This document shows, piece by piece, positions 1-10,023 of a DNA stretch of 64,000 nucleotides; position 1 is the stretch's first letter, and the number at the start of each line of letters is the position of its first letter. Origin of the DNA: an uncultured Mediterranea sp. (GTDB lineage Bacteria; Bacteroidota; Bacteroidia; Bacteroidales; Bacteroidaceae). The notes under the pieces were generated by a model that was given only the letters and a program-made list of their open reading frames with translations, was not told the origin of the DNA and made no database searches. Both the position numbers and the translations under genes were made by a program. The stretch covers positions 186,001 to 250,000 of the forward strand of contig NZ_CABUOL010000001.1 in the NCBI RefSeq assembly GCF_902493215.1, read 5' to 3'.

Positions 1-1
1 C

Positions 2-1339
2 GGCGCCTGGAGCTGGTACAAAGGCATGGGCAGCAGTCGCGACATCACCACCTACATCGCCACCCTGCTTGTGCGCCTGCCCCTGCTGACAGGAAGCCCG
101 CTCGACGCCGATGCCTCGGCGATGAAGCAATGTGCTTTTGCCTACCTGCATCAGGAAGCCCTCAAGGAGTACAAACGCCTGCGCGAAGCCGAGCGCAAGG
201 GCACGCAGATAACCGCCCTTTCGCCTGACGCTTTCGACTACCTCTATCTGCTGGCCTTGGATGCCGACGCGATGAAGCAGGCAGACAAGGAGGTACACAA
301 CTACTTCCTCTCGCTTCTGCCCCGCCAGCTGACCACGGCCTCCATACAACGCAAGGCGCAAGCTGCCGTCATCCTGCAAGCCGCAGGTCGCAAGGCCGAT
401 ACCCAAGCTTTCGAAGCCTCGCTCAAAGAGCACCTCGTGCAGGAAAAGACGATGGGAGCCCACTTCGCCTTCAACGACGGTTACTATAGCTGGGGCATGA
501 TGCCCGTCACCACCCACGTGGCCGCCATGGAAGCCCTGTCGCGCTTCGAAGGCAACGCATCTGTCATCGAAGAGATGAAGCGCTGGTTGCTGAAGCAGAA
601 GCAGACCACCCAATGGAATACGCCCGTCGCTTCGGCAGACGCCATCTACGCCCTCTTGTGCAACGGCCGCAACTGGCTGGCCGACCGTGGCGACGTCACC
701 CTCACCTTGGGTCGCGAACGACTCCGCACCACCGACACTTCTGCCCGTCCGTTGCAAGGCTTGGGATACATCAAGGAAACTTACGAAGAAGGTAGCACCG
801 CCCTCAAAGCCCGCACCCTCGAAGTGGAAAAGCACGACGAAGGTATGGCTTGGGGAGCCGTCTATGCCCAGTATCTTTCGCCCGTGGCCGATGTCCGAGC
901 ACAAAGCACTGGTTTGTCCATCGAAAAGCAATGCTTTGTCGAGCGTAAAACAGCCTTTGGCCGTTCGGAACTCCATCCGCTGGAAAAGGAAGGCGGCCTC
1001 CGCGTAGGCGACAAGCTGGTCATCCGCCTTGTGCTCCGCCTCGACCGCGCCATGGATTATGTCCAGCTGAAGGACAGTCGTGCCGCCTGCCTCGAGCCGA
1101 CCGCCACGCTCTCTGGCTACCGCTGGACGGGAGGATTCGGCTATTATGCTGAGACGAAGGATGCTTCGACGCGTTTCTTCTTCGACCATCTGGGCAAAGG
1201 CACCTATGTATTGGAGTACAGCTGCCGCGTATCGCAGGCAGGTACTTACCAGCCGGGGCTTGCCACCGTCCAATGTGCCTACGCCCCCGAGATGGCTGCC
1301 CACTCGGCGGCGGGCGAAGCCTTGCAGGTAGCTGAATAG
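2..1339 (+). CDS. Alpha-2-macroglobulin-family protein, C-terminal part (5' end outside window)
   Basis: The frame is open from the window edge, so this is a 3' fragment of 446 residues. Its first visible residues (GAWSWYKGMGSSRDITTYIA) match the conserved W..G..S..ITT region of the alpha-helical thioester-type domain of bacterial alpha-2-macroglobulins. The end of the protein (about residues 340-440) looks like the receptor-binding-like beta domain, with a GGFGYYAETKD and LGKGTYVLEYS stretch. Family members are very large secreted or periplasmic proteins thought to trap proteases; Bacteroidales have many of them with an MG2 domain. Whether the thioester CxEQ motif exists cannot be seen here. 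A hairpin follows 26 bp after the stop. Family call is firm, function is inferred. Confidence 0.8.
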   Translation, partial: GAWSWYKGMGSSRDITTYIATLLVRLPLLTGSPLDADASAMKQCAFAYLHQEALKEYKRLREAERKGTQITALSPDAFDYLYLLALDADAMKQADKEVHNYFLSLLPRQLTTASIQRKAQAAVILQAAGRKADTQAFEASLKEHLVQEKTMGAHFAFNDGYYSWGMMPVTTHVAAMEALSRFEGNASVIEEMKRWLLKQKQTTQWNTPVASADAIYALLCNGRNWLADRGDVTLTLGRERLRTTDTSARPLQGLGYIKETYEEGSTALKARTLEVEKHDEGMAWGAVYAQYLSPVADVRAQSTGLSIEKQCFVERKTAFGRSELHPLEKEGGLRVGDKLVIRLVLRLDRAMDYVQLKDSRAACLEPTATLSGYRWTGGFGYYAETKDASTRFFFDHLGKGTYVLEYSCRVSQAGTYQPGLATVQCAYAPEMAAHSAAGEALQVAE

Positions 1340-1365
1340 TCAACAGCATCTGCCGACCCATAAAA

Positions 1366-1426
1366 AAAGCGGGCGAATACGGAAAAAGAGGAATCCATCT
1401 CCTCCGCATCCGTATCCGCCCGCTTT
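1366..1426. terminator. Bidirectional terminator between convergent genes
   Basis: Arms 1366-1383 and 1409-1426 form an 18-bp stem with one mismatch (AAAGCGGGCG on the left, CGCCCGCTTT on the right). A-rich and T-rich flanks lie on either side. It separates the macroglobulin-like gene from convergent fucO and can serve both. Confidence 0.8.
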
Positions 1427-1457
1427 CTTATGAGTTTATTTCCAACGGCGGCTTTCG

Positions 1458-2612
1458 TCAGAATGCCTTGCGATAGAGCGCTTCGATATCTTCAACCGAC
1501 GTGGGGCGTGGATTGCCACCCGTACATACATCGTTGAAGGCATCGATGGCCAGCTGGTGCAAGTCTTCCTCGCGCACTCCAATCTCGTGCAACTTCTGAG
1601 GAATGCCGATGCTCAAGGAGAGCTGGCGGACAGCATCGACCGCCGCACGTACACCTTCCGCTTCGGTCATGCCTTCGGTATTCACACCCATCGCCTTGGC
1701 TATCTGCATGTACTTGGGAGCGGCAGGCGACTCGGCATTATACTCCATGACATAAGGCAGCAGCAAGGCATTGGCCACGCCATGGGGAGTGTCATAGTGA
1801 GCTCCCAAAGGATGGGCCATGGAGTGGACAATACCCAGACCTACATTGCTGAATCCCATGCCGGCAATATACTGCGCCTGCGACATGGCTTCGCGTGCCA
1901 CGGTATCGTTTCCATTATCCACGGCGGCTTTCAGGTGGGCCGCAATCATTTCGATAGCTTTCAGTTCAAACATGTCCGACATCACCCAGGCACCTGGCGT
2001 GATGTAGCTTTCGATGGCATGAGTCAACGCGTCCATACCCGTTGCGGCCGTCAGCCCTTTCGGCATGGAGTACATCAGTTCAGGGTCTACAATGGCCACC
2101 GACGGGATGTCGTTGGGGTCCACGCACACCATCTTCTTCTTTGCGTCTTCGTCGATGATGACATAATTGATGGTCACCTCGGCGGCCGTACCAGCCGTCG
2201 TAGGCAAAGCGAACGTAGGAACTGCCTTCTTGCGGGTATCGGCCACACCTTCCAGCGACTTCACGTCGGCAAACTCCGGATTGTTCACCACGATGCCGAT
2301 GCCTTTGGCCGTATCAATGGAAGAACCTCCGCCCAAGGCCACGATGAAATCGGCTCCCGATGCCTTGAAGGCCTCTACGCCATGCTGCACGTTGGCAATG
2401 GTAGGATTGGCCTTCACATCACTGAAAAGCTCGTAAGGGATATTGTTTTTCTCGAACACTTCGATTACCTTGTCGGCCACATGGAAGCGGATCAGATCCT
2501 TGTCTGTCACAAAGAAAGCCTTCTTGAAACCTCTTCGGGCTGCTTCTACGGCGATATTCGCCCGACATCCCGCACCGAAATAGGATGTCTCGTTCAAAAT
2601 CATTCTATACAT
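1458..2612 (-). CDS. fucO: Lactaldehyde reductase / 1,2-propanediol oxidoreductase (iron-dependent ADH)
   Basis: This 384-residue protein is a group III iron-dependent alcohol dehydrogenase, close to E. coli FucO along its whole length (MILNET near the start, NNPEFADVKSLEG, CTGGNPR near the end). It reduces L-lactaldehyde from fucose or rhamnose breakdown to 1,2-propanediol with NADH in the cytosol, which disposes of reducing power in anaerobes. The nucleotide-binding GGGSSID is at residues 94-100. The metal ligands expected from FucO are present as D194, H198, H263 and H277. Length equals the family norm. No fucose or rhamnose gene is adjacent, so it stands alone here, which is common in Bacteroides. 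A promoter-like TATCTTTG lies 32 bp upstream of the start. Confidence 0.93.
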   Translation of the reverse strand: MYRMILNETSYFGAGCRANIAVEAARRGFKKAFFVTDKDLIRFHVADKVIEVFEKNNIPYELFSDVKANPTIANVQHGVEAFKASGADFIVALGGGSSIDTAKGIGIVVNNPEFADVKSLEGVADTRKKAVPTFALPTTAGTAAEVTINYVIIDEDAKKKMVCVDPNDIPSVAIVDPELMYSMPKGLTAATGMDALTHAIESYITPGAWVMSDMFELKAIEMIAAHLKAAVDNGNDTVAREAMSQAQYIAGMGFSNVGLGIVHSMAHPLGAHYDTPHGVANALLLPYVMEYNAESPAAPKYMQIAKAMGVNTEGMTEAEGVRAAVDAVRQLSLSIGIPQKLHEIGVREEDLHQLAIDAFNDVCTGGNPRPTSVEDIEALYRKAF

Positions 2613-2643
2613 GGCATTATTTATTTAAGTAAGTAGATGATAA

Positions 2644-2651
2644 CAAAGATA
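2644..2651 (-). promoter_or_regulatory. -7 box of fucO promoter
   Basis: On the minus strand this reads TATCTTTG, a perfect TAnnTTTG box of the Bacteroides major sigma factor, 32 bp before the fucO start. No clear TTTG is seen at the -33 position, so strength is uncertain. Confidence 0.5.
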
Positions 2652-2740
2652 GTATTCTACACCGAGAAAAACATAGAGACGAGCTCAATATTTTGTTTTG
2701 TTAGTAAAATAATAAGTATGACAAGACAAGACTGTTTCCA

Positions 2741-3469
2741 TCAGTCGAAAAGCTCCTTGAGAACCTCCAGCGATTTCAGCTCTGGAAAATCGGGCAGATG
2801 CAGGCGATAATACTGCTCGATGACAGACAGGCAACGCATGCGCTCGACACGGCTCATGGCAAAAAGATGCATCGTATCATAGTTCATCCGCATCAGCGTC
2901 GTCAGTCGGGCCGCTTCGGCCGGGCCAATGTAATGCGAATGGCCGACGGGGCGAAGAGTTGTGAAACAGGCATTCAGCAGGTCGAAATAACAACCCGACG
3001 AATATCCCTCCAGATTGGGATAAAGCCCCAAAAAGCGGGAAAGCCTCATGAGGAATACCAAATGAAAATTAGCGAAACCTGTACGACATTCGTCCAACCA
3101 CACGATGGAATGTTGCAGATAGGCAAAGAGAGCCCGATTGTCGACCTCGGCACGTATCGCCCGACACAGGAACTCGGAAAGGAAAAGAGCGATGGCCGAT
3201 TTATAAGGGTCGTAGGGCAAAGTCGTGAACGGATGCCACGATTTGGCTTCCTTTATCTTATATATAGATGCATTGGTTCTGAAATCGGCTTCCAGCTCCA
3301 CCAAAGCCAAAGGCTGAAACAAGACTGCCTTGACCGATGCTTTGCGCGAACGAGGCACCGACACCAGAAAAGACACACGCCCCGCCACATCCGTATAGAC
3401 ATCGGCAATCCACGACGCATCCTTATATTTCACCGTGCGAAGCACGATACCCTGTGTTTTCTGTAACAT
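2741..3469 (-). CDS. recO: DNA repair protein RecO
   Basis: The 242-residue product starts [17 protein letters not shown], typical of the N-terminal OB fold of Bacteroidetes RecO, followed by the helical domain with conserved LxxFLCRAIR and NFHLVFL stretches. RecO works with RecF and RecR to load RecA on SSB-coated single-stranded DNA during gap repair. The C-terminal zinc-binding cysteines of some RecO proteins are not obvious; one region ([13 protein letters not shown]) keeps only scattered cysteines. Length is normal. It is transcribed alone, 128 bp upstream of fucO on the same strand, with no terminator seen between the two. Confidence 0.9.
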   Translation of the reverse strand: MLQKTQGIVLRTVKYKDASWIADVYTDVAGRVSFLVSVPRSRKASVKAVLFQPLALVELEADFRTNASIYKIKEAKSWHPFTTLPYDPYKSAIALFLSEFLCRAIRAEVDNRALFAYLQHSIVWLDECRTGFANFHLVFLMRLSRFLGLYPNLEGYSSGCYFDLLNACFTTLRPVGHSHYIGPAEAARLTTLMRMNYDTMHLFAMSRVERMRCLSVIEQYYRLHLPDFPELKSLEVLKELFD

Positions 3470-3669
3470 ACGCTTCCATTTCCAAATAAAAATCCAGCTA
3501 CAAATCTACAAAAAAAGAGCATAACTAAGCATGGGAACTGATGCAGCCACAAAAAAATGCATTCTTTCTAGCAAAAATATCACACCACACAATATACTGA
3601 TTATCAATATATAAAAGCCAAAACGGCGAGAAAATCGGAAGAAATACACCAAAAATTTTTCAAGAACAT

Positions 3670-3700
3670 TTTGCCAATTCAAAAATAGTTTCTACCTTTG
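3670..3700 (+). promoter_or_regulatory. Promoter of tRNA-Glu / rpsT
   Basis: TTTG at 3670-3673 and TACCTTTG at 3693-3700 are separated by 19 bp, an exact match to the Bacteroides -33/-7 consensus. Transcription would start just upstream of the tRNA and can read on into rpsT. Confidence 0.75.
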
Positions 3701-3756
3701 CATCCGCAAACGAAAGGAAACACGGTTGCAAAAAGCGGAAACGCTTATCTAAGGCC

Positions 3757-3828
3757 GGCCCGTTCGTCTATCGGTTAGGACGCAAGATTTTCATTCTTGA
3801 AAGGGGGGTTCGATTCCCCCACGGGCTA
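3757..3828 (+). tRNA. tRNA-Glu (anticodon TTC)
   Basis: A cloverleaf can be folded by eye: 7-bp acceptor stem GGCCCGT with ACGGGCT (one G-T pair), anticodon arm CAAGA-loop-TCTTG with anticodon TTC at 3790-3792, and a T arm GGGGG-TTCGATT-CCCCC. The D loop contains the usual GGTTA. The 3' CCA is not encoded. It sits 39 bp upstream of rpsT and probably shares its promoter. Confidence 0.96.
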
Positions 3829-3867
3829 CAATTAAAAAGATAAACGAATTAAAAAAGATTAGTCGAG

Positions 3868-4122
3868 ATGGCAAATCACAAATCATCACTGAAAAGAATC
3901 AGACAAGAAGAGACAAGAAGACTTCACAACAGATATTATGGCAAGACCATGAGAAATGCTGTTCGTAAGCTTCGCGCTACCAAGGATAAGACTGAAGCTA
4001 CAGCCATGTATCCGGGATTGGTTAAGCTGTTGGACAAATTGGCAAAGACCAATGTTATCCACAAGAACAAAGCTAACAACTTGAAGTCTAAGTTAGCTTT
4101 GCACATCAACAAGCTTGCTTAA
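3868..4122 (+). CDS. rpsT: Small ribosomal subunit protein bS20
   Basis: The product is 84 residues, very rich in lysine and arginine ([21 protein letters not shown] at the start), as expected for bS20, which binds 16S rRNA early in 30S assembly. The start ATG is the first in frame and gives the standard family N-terminus and length. It follows tRNA-Glu by 39 bp and ends at a strong hairpin, so the two probably form one transcript. There is no strong Shine-Dalgarno sequence; an AT-rich stretch precedes the ATG, usual for Bacteroides. Confidence 0.97.
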   Translation: MANHKSSLKRIRQEETRRLHNRYYGKTMRNAVRKLRATKDKTEATAMYPGLVKLLDKLAKTNVIHKNKANNLKSKLALHINKLA

Positions 4123-4145
4123 GAGAATACACACAAAGCAATATA

Positions 4146-4180
4146 AAAGGCTGAATTCCAAAAGGATTCAGCCTTTCTTG
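4146..4180 (+). terminator. Terminator of rpsT
   Basis: AAAGGCTGAATTCC at 4146-4159 pairs with GGATTCAGCCTTT at 4164-4176 around an AAAA loop, followed by a T-rich stretch. It lies 23 bp after the rpsT stop. Confidence 0.85.
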
Positions 4181-4232
4181 TTTACATACCCCAAAGCCGG
4201 AAACGCTATTGAAAAAGCCGTAAAAGGAATAA

Positions 4233-6281
<2,049 letters not shown>

Positions 6282-6391
6282 AGGAAACCGACGGCCGTGA
6301 GTAGTCAAGATGGTTAGTACCCACGGTCTGTCGTAATCACAATTTATCTAACCATCATTAATTAGCCAACCTCACATCTTACAACGAGGCA

Positions 6392-6436
6392 GTCCCGGCA
6401 GAGCAGGAAAACCCTGCGGCCGGGACTTTTTATTTT
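6392..6436 (+). terminator. Terminator downstream of gyrB
   Basis: GTCCCGGC at 6392-6399 pairs with GCCGGGAC at 6419-6426, with an inner GCAGG/CCTGC stem, followed by TTTTTATTTT. The 110 bp between gyrB and the hairpin hold no gene. Confidence 0.85.
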
Positions 6437-6544
6437 CCACGCTCCGCTATTCTTTCCCGACAAGTTAAGACTAAATAAGACTATTCGCTTGGTATGCTGT
6501 CGCAGAATCAGCATCTTTGCCTGAGAATATCAAACGAAAATAGT

Positions 6545-7897
6545 ATGAAGAAGTTATTACTGGCCGTCTGCCTCGCCACCGCGCAGACGGCCCTCGCACA
6601 AACCGCCGACACGCACATCGGCACCCTTATCAACGAAAGCAACTGGTTCGAACTGAAACGCACGATGGAGGTAACACCCCGCGACTCCGTCAGCCCCCTG
6701 CTCTACTGGATGGGAACGGCCATGACGGCCCACTATTTCAACCGTCCCGACTCGGCCTGCACCGCCATCGGCACTGTGCTGAACGAACATCAGGCAGAAA
6801 TAGGCGGACAGAACTCCGTGCACATGGCAGCACTGATGGCCACCAACCTGACGCGCTGCGGCCGATACGAAGAAGCGGCCGCACTGATGCAGAGCCTGGC
6901 CCAGCAGTTGCAGGCACAGGGCGTGGACACCGCCACCACGGCCTCCATCCTCAAGGCGGCCGACCTCTACACCATGTATGCCCGCGAGTCGCCCCTCTGC
7001 CGCCCGCTTCATCCGGCAGGCGAATACCACCTCCCCTTCACGTTCAACGACGACATGCACCAGGGATACAAGAAGCAGGGGCACTTCCTGATGCTGGATG
7101 CACGCATCAACGGTACAAACGAACCGGTCGTGTTCGACACGGGTGCCGGCATGAACATCATCAGCAGCCGCCAGGCCGAAGCGTGTGGCCTGCGACAGAC
7201 CGAAATCACCATCGACATGCAGGGCATCGGCAGGCAGCAGGGACGCATTGCCCTGGCTGACACGCTGCGCATCGGCCCGATGGCGTGGCAGAATGTTCCC
7301 TTTCTGATTGTCGATACACGCACGGGCGATGCCGAAGCCGACAGCGTCGGAGGGATGCTCCAGCCCGTCATTGGCCTCCCCATTATGCTGAGCATGAAAG
7401 AGGTGCAGTTTGATTTTGAACACCGCGAACTGCTGATACCCGCCACGCCGACACCCAATCCGCTGAACAGCAGCAACCTGCTACGCACGGACAGCGAGGG
7501 TCTGCGTGTGGAGAGCCGCGACGACGAGGGGCACCCGATGTACATGCACCTCGACACGGGCTCGTATGGCAGCGACCTGACCGCCCGTTGGTATGCCGCC
7601 CACCGCACCCAGGTGGAGGCACAAGGCCAACCCGACTCGCTCCGCATGGCCGGCATTGGCGGCGTCAGCAGGCAGAAGACCTACCGCATCCCCCACCTCA
7701 CCTACCGCATCGGGCGAGGTGAAGCGACGATTGAGAATGTACATGTCAGTACGGGGCTCGACCTGCGCACGGGCCAGCCTGTGGGCGAAATGTTCGGCGT
7801 CGGCGATATAGACGTCATCATCGGTTTGGGACTGCTGGAACGGTTCCGCCGCGTGACGCTGAACTTGGAGGAAATGTACATAGACGCCCAGCCTTAA
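6545..7897 (+). CDS. Secreted retropepsin-like aspartic protease family protein
   Basis: The 450-residue product starts with a type I signal peptide (MKKLLLAVCLATAQTALAQ). After a helical, TPR-like N-terminal half (about residues 25-160) come two copies of the aspartyl-protease signature: VVFDTGAGMNIIS with D198 and HLDTGSYGSDLT with D337. A single chain with two DTG-type half sites resembles tandem retropepsin/PDZ-less proteases seen across Bacteroidetes. The product would act in the periplasm or outside; the substrate is unknown. The start at 6545 was chosen because it begins the signal peptide; an upstream TTG/ATG extension of 17 residues has no such feature. It is monocistronic, with a repeat array just downstream. 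Confidence 0.8.
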   Translation: MKKLLLAVCLATAQTALAQTADTHIGTLINESNWFELKRTMEVTPRDSVSPLLYWMGTAMTAHYFNRPDSACTAIGTVLNEHQAEIGGQNSVHMAALMATNLTRCGRYEEAAALMQSLAQQLQAQGVDTATTASILKAADLYTMYARESPLCRPLHPAGEYHLPFTFNDDMHQGYKKQGHFLMLDARINGTNEPVVFDTGAGMNIISSRQAEACGLRQTEITIDMQGIGRQQGRIALADTLRIGPMAWQNVPFLIVDTRTGDAEADSVGGMLQPVIGLPIMLSMKEVQFDFEHRELLIPATPTPNPLNSSNLLRTDSEGLRVESRDDEGHPMYMHLDTGSYGSDLTARWYAAHRTQVEAQGQPDSLRMAGIGGVSRQKTYRIPHLTYRIGRGEATIENVHVSTGLDLRTGQPVGEMFGVGDIDVIIGLGLLERFRRVTLNLEEMYIDAQP

Positions 7898-7943
7898 AAG
7901 ACAAATGTTGGCCGGATATTCGGGCCAACCGACCGGTTCCCAG

Positions 7944-8053
7944 GCTTTCCCAAAGCCGGGGAAAACTTTTCCCTCACCGGGGGAAAGGGTTTCCCTTTAA
8001 AAGGGAAAGGCCTTCCCTCGGTGAGGGAAAGCCTTTCCTCTTATAAGAAACAG
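7944..8053. repeat. 22-bp-period dyad array A
   Basis: Five contiguous 22-bp units (starting 7944, 7966, 7988, 8010, 8032) each carry a dyad of the type TTTCCC...GGGAAA. The third unit is nearly a perfect palindrome (TTTCCCTTTAAAAGGGAAA); the fourth has TTCCCTC-ggt-GAGGGAA, so both arms differ from unit three in step. A sixth, degenerate unit (AACCGaCCGGTT core) may precede at 7922. It fills the gap between two convergent genes and probably forms hairpins if transcribed. Confidence 0.85.
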
Positions 8054-8103
8054 ACCGAGGAATACGAACTCGCTGAAAATCAGGTTCAAGACTTTATTCC
8101 GAA

Positions 8104-8424
8104 TCAATGTCCGTGGTCATAACGCTGGGCACCGGCTACCATCACCACCGAACCCACAACGGGCACTGCGATAATGCTGACCATCCTAGCCACCATTTCG
8201 GCCATCCCGCCCCACAACAGCAGGTAATAAACAAGGACAACAAGCAGCCCGATGATACAAAACGCCCGGCACATGAAAACCGTCAGTCCCTTGACATCAA
8301 CCAGTTTCTGCCGTTCGGGCGACATCGTATTATACCCGGCTATCAGCTTGGGATACTTGCGTACAAGCAAGCCCAGAAGAACAAAAAAGGCTGCGAAGAG
8401 CCAGACAACCAGACTATCCATCAT
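8104..8424 (-). CDS. DUF3784-type small membrane protein
   Basis: The 106-residue product has three hydrophobic segments (about residues 3-21, 49-70 and 78-98). Between the first two is the motif AGYNTMSPERQKLVD, which is the recognisable signature of DUF3784 proteins. Function of that family is unknown. The start is a double ATG, so the second methionine is equally possible. It follows the lipoprotein gene by 7 bp on the same strand and is the last gene of a three-gene operon that begins at 9698. Confidence 0.75.
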   Translation of the reverse strand: MMDSLVVWLFAAFFVLLGLLVRKYPKLIAGYNTMSPERQKLVDVKGLTVFMCRAFCIIGLLVVLVYYLLLWGGMAEMVARMVSIIAVPVVGSVVMVAGAQRYDHGH

Positions 8425-8431
8425 TCGTATT

Positions 8432-9100
8432 TCATTGGTTATACATATTGATATCTACCACCCAACAGTCGTCAATATACATCGTCGTGCCCGCATAACT
8501 GTGTATTTCAAATACAAAATAATGAGCAATGGCAGGCACCTGTATCGTATAATCAAACAATTGCCATTCGCCGTACTCCAACGGGAAAGAAGACAAACCG
8601 TAACCGCCTCCCCTTATGATGCCCCATGTAGCATCATCGTAAAATGTTGCCAGTACATCGTTTGGGATATTATCCGAGCCACCCTCACGGAAATAGCAGT
8701 ACATACGCGGCTTGGTTCCTGTACAGGCCTCTTCTATATAGTAGTGAAAACGGATACGGAGCGTATGCCCGGGAGAGACTTCGACTTTCTGACTGATACT
8801 TGCCGTAATGCCTGCTTCGGGTGAGGACAGACGGGCAGATGATGTTCCTTCATACACAATCTCACTTTCTTGACTTACACTGCCATAATGTTCTTTCAAG
8901 GACCATCCCGACAGGTAGTCTTTCCTCCCGACAGCCAAGTTTCTTCCTGTCCATTCTTCACAGGTACCATTTTTCAACAAATTCATAATCGGAGCCAACT
9001 CCAATTCCGGTTCCTCTTCCGGACAACCCTTATCCTGCTCACACGAAACCATGAACAGGCAGAGGACCAACAGACACAAGCACCAACAACGCTCCATCAT
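8432..9100 (-). CDS. Lipoprotein with carbohydrate-binding-module-like beta-sandwich
   Basis: The 222-residue product has a lipoprotein signal peptide ending in FMVSC (lipid cysteine about residue 20), then an acidic linker. The rest reads like a CBM4/9-type jelly roll: NLLKNGTCEEW at the start, YEGTSSARLSS, paired hydrophobic strands, and a final MYIDDCWVVDI strand. That layout suggests a surface or periplasmic binding protein; no catalytic motif is visible. The start is ATGATG right after AAGGAG, so initiation at the second ATG gives better spacing. It lies between the DUF3109 and DUF3784 genes with gaps of 16 and 7 bp. No specific ligand can be named. Confidence 0.6.
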   Translation of the reverse strand: MMERCWCLCLLVLCLFMVSCEQDKGCPEEEPELELAPIMNLLKNGTCEEWTGRNLAVGRKDYLSGWSLKEHYGSVSQESEIVYEGTSSARLSSPEAGITASISQKVEVSPGHTLRIRFHYYIEEACTGTKPRMYCYFREGGSDNIPNDVLATFYDDATWGIIRGGGYGLSSFPLEYGEWQLFDYTIQVPAIAHYFVFEIHSYAGTTMYIDDCWVVDINMYNQ

Positions 9101-9116
9101 CTCCTTGTTCTACCAG

Positions 9117-9698
9117 TTACAACATCCCCTGTTTCTCCAGCTCCTCCGCCGCAATCTCCAGTTCCTTGTACCACGCCTCGCCGAACTTGCGGATGAGCGG
9201 TTCGCGCAGGAACTTATAGACAGGCACATTCTCCTTGCGCCCCAGCAGGACGGCGGCCTTGCAGACATCCCAACGGTGGTAGTTCACCGCCTTATAGGGG
9301 CCGTAGTCGCCCACGCGGATGGGATAGAGGTGGCAGGAAACGGGCTTATAGAAGTCGGTTTTGCCTTCACGGAAGGCTTTCTCGATGGCACAATAGCAGC
9401 ACCCCTTGTCATCGTAGCAGGTAAAGACGCAATCCTTGTTGTTGACAATGGACGTCACCAGGTCGCCTTCGCAGTCGGTGTACACCACCCCCTGGCGGTC
9501 GATGACGGCCTGCGCTTCGGGACTGAGGTCGTCCCATATCACGGGGAGCACTTCTTCGAGCTTCTCCACCTCGTCCAGCTCTACCGGCGCTCCGGCATCT
9601 CCCTCGATGCAACACTCACCCTTGCAGGCAGACAGGTCGCACAGAAACTTCTCACGCAACACGTCGAGACTTACCACTACATCGTCTATCTGTATCAT
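9117..9698 (-). CDS. DUF3109 family cysteine-rich protein
   Basis: The 193-residue cytosolic product begins MIQIDDVVVSLDVL and contains a cysteine pattern typical of DUF3109: C20, C25, C29, C30 (FLCDLSACKGECC), then NNKDCVFTC, GCCYCA and KPVSCHLYPIR. The spacing suggests a metal or Fe-S site, as in the related YkgJ/zinc- or iron-chelating-domain families, but the role is unknown. The protein is strongly conserved in Bacteroidales. It is the first gene of a three-gene minus-strand operon with the lipoprotein and DUF3784 genes downstream. Repeat array B lies about 100 bp upstream of its start. Confidence 0.8.
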   Translation of the reverse strand: MIQIDDVVVSLDVLREKFLCDLSACKGECCIEGDAGAPVELDEVEKLEEVLPVIWDDLSPEAQAVIDRQGVVYTDCEGDLVTSIVNNKDCVFTCYDDKGCCYCAIEKAFREGKTDFYKPVSCHLYPIRVGDYGPYKAVNYHRWDVCKAAVLLGRKENVPVYKFLREPLIRKFGEAWYKELEIAAEELEKQGML

Positions 9699-9797
9699 AA
9701 ATTACCGTTCTTTTATCAAAGACTTCCTTCACAATCGGGCGTCAACATAAACCGTTATGAATCAACTATATATCAGTTTATTTCAGTTTGAGAAAAA

Positions 9798-9912
9798 TAA
9801 ACTCCCAGTTTAATGCTGATAAACTGACAATTTAAACGTACTAAACTGGTAGTTTAAACGGAGTAAACTGACAGTACAAAGGCTTTAAACTGACAGTACA
9901 AACGGAGTAAAC
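9798..9912. repeat. 22-bp-period dyad array B
   Basis: Five contiguous 22-bp units start with TAAACT at 9798, 9820, 9842, 9864 and 9886, and a truncated sixth (TAAACAGT) at 9908. Units one to three carry AAACT-nnn-A(G/A)TTT dyads; units four and five have lost part of the right arm (AGTAC). The stretch sits between the 5' end of the DUF3109 gene and the terminator of gpmI. A degenerate unit with CAGTTTG may precede at 9776. Confidence 0.85.
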
Positions 9913-9940
9913 AGTGCCCCTCGTGAAGGAAGACATTCCT

Positions 9941-9997
9941 TAAAAATATAAGGGCAGACAGAAGGAATCTTTTATATCAGCACCTTCTGCCTGCCCT
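9941..9997 (-). terminator. Terminator of gpmI
   Basis: AGGGCAGACAGAAGG at 9951-9965 pairs with CCTTCTGCCTGCCCT at 9983-9997, 15 bp with one mismatch. On the minus strand the hairpin is followed by TATATTTTTA, so it ends gpmI transcription 27 bp after the stop. Confidence 0.85.
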
Positions 9998-10023
9998 CTA
10001 TTCATTTGCAATCTTCCGAATCA

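Noticed and set aside
6300..6360. GATGGTTAG/CTAACCATC pair after gyrB as a structured RNA
   Set aside because: Nine base pairs across a 30-base loop with no other support; the clear terminator lies further downstream.
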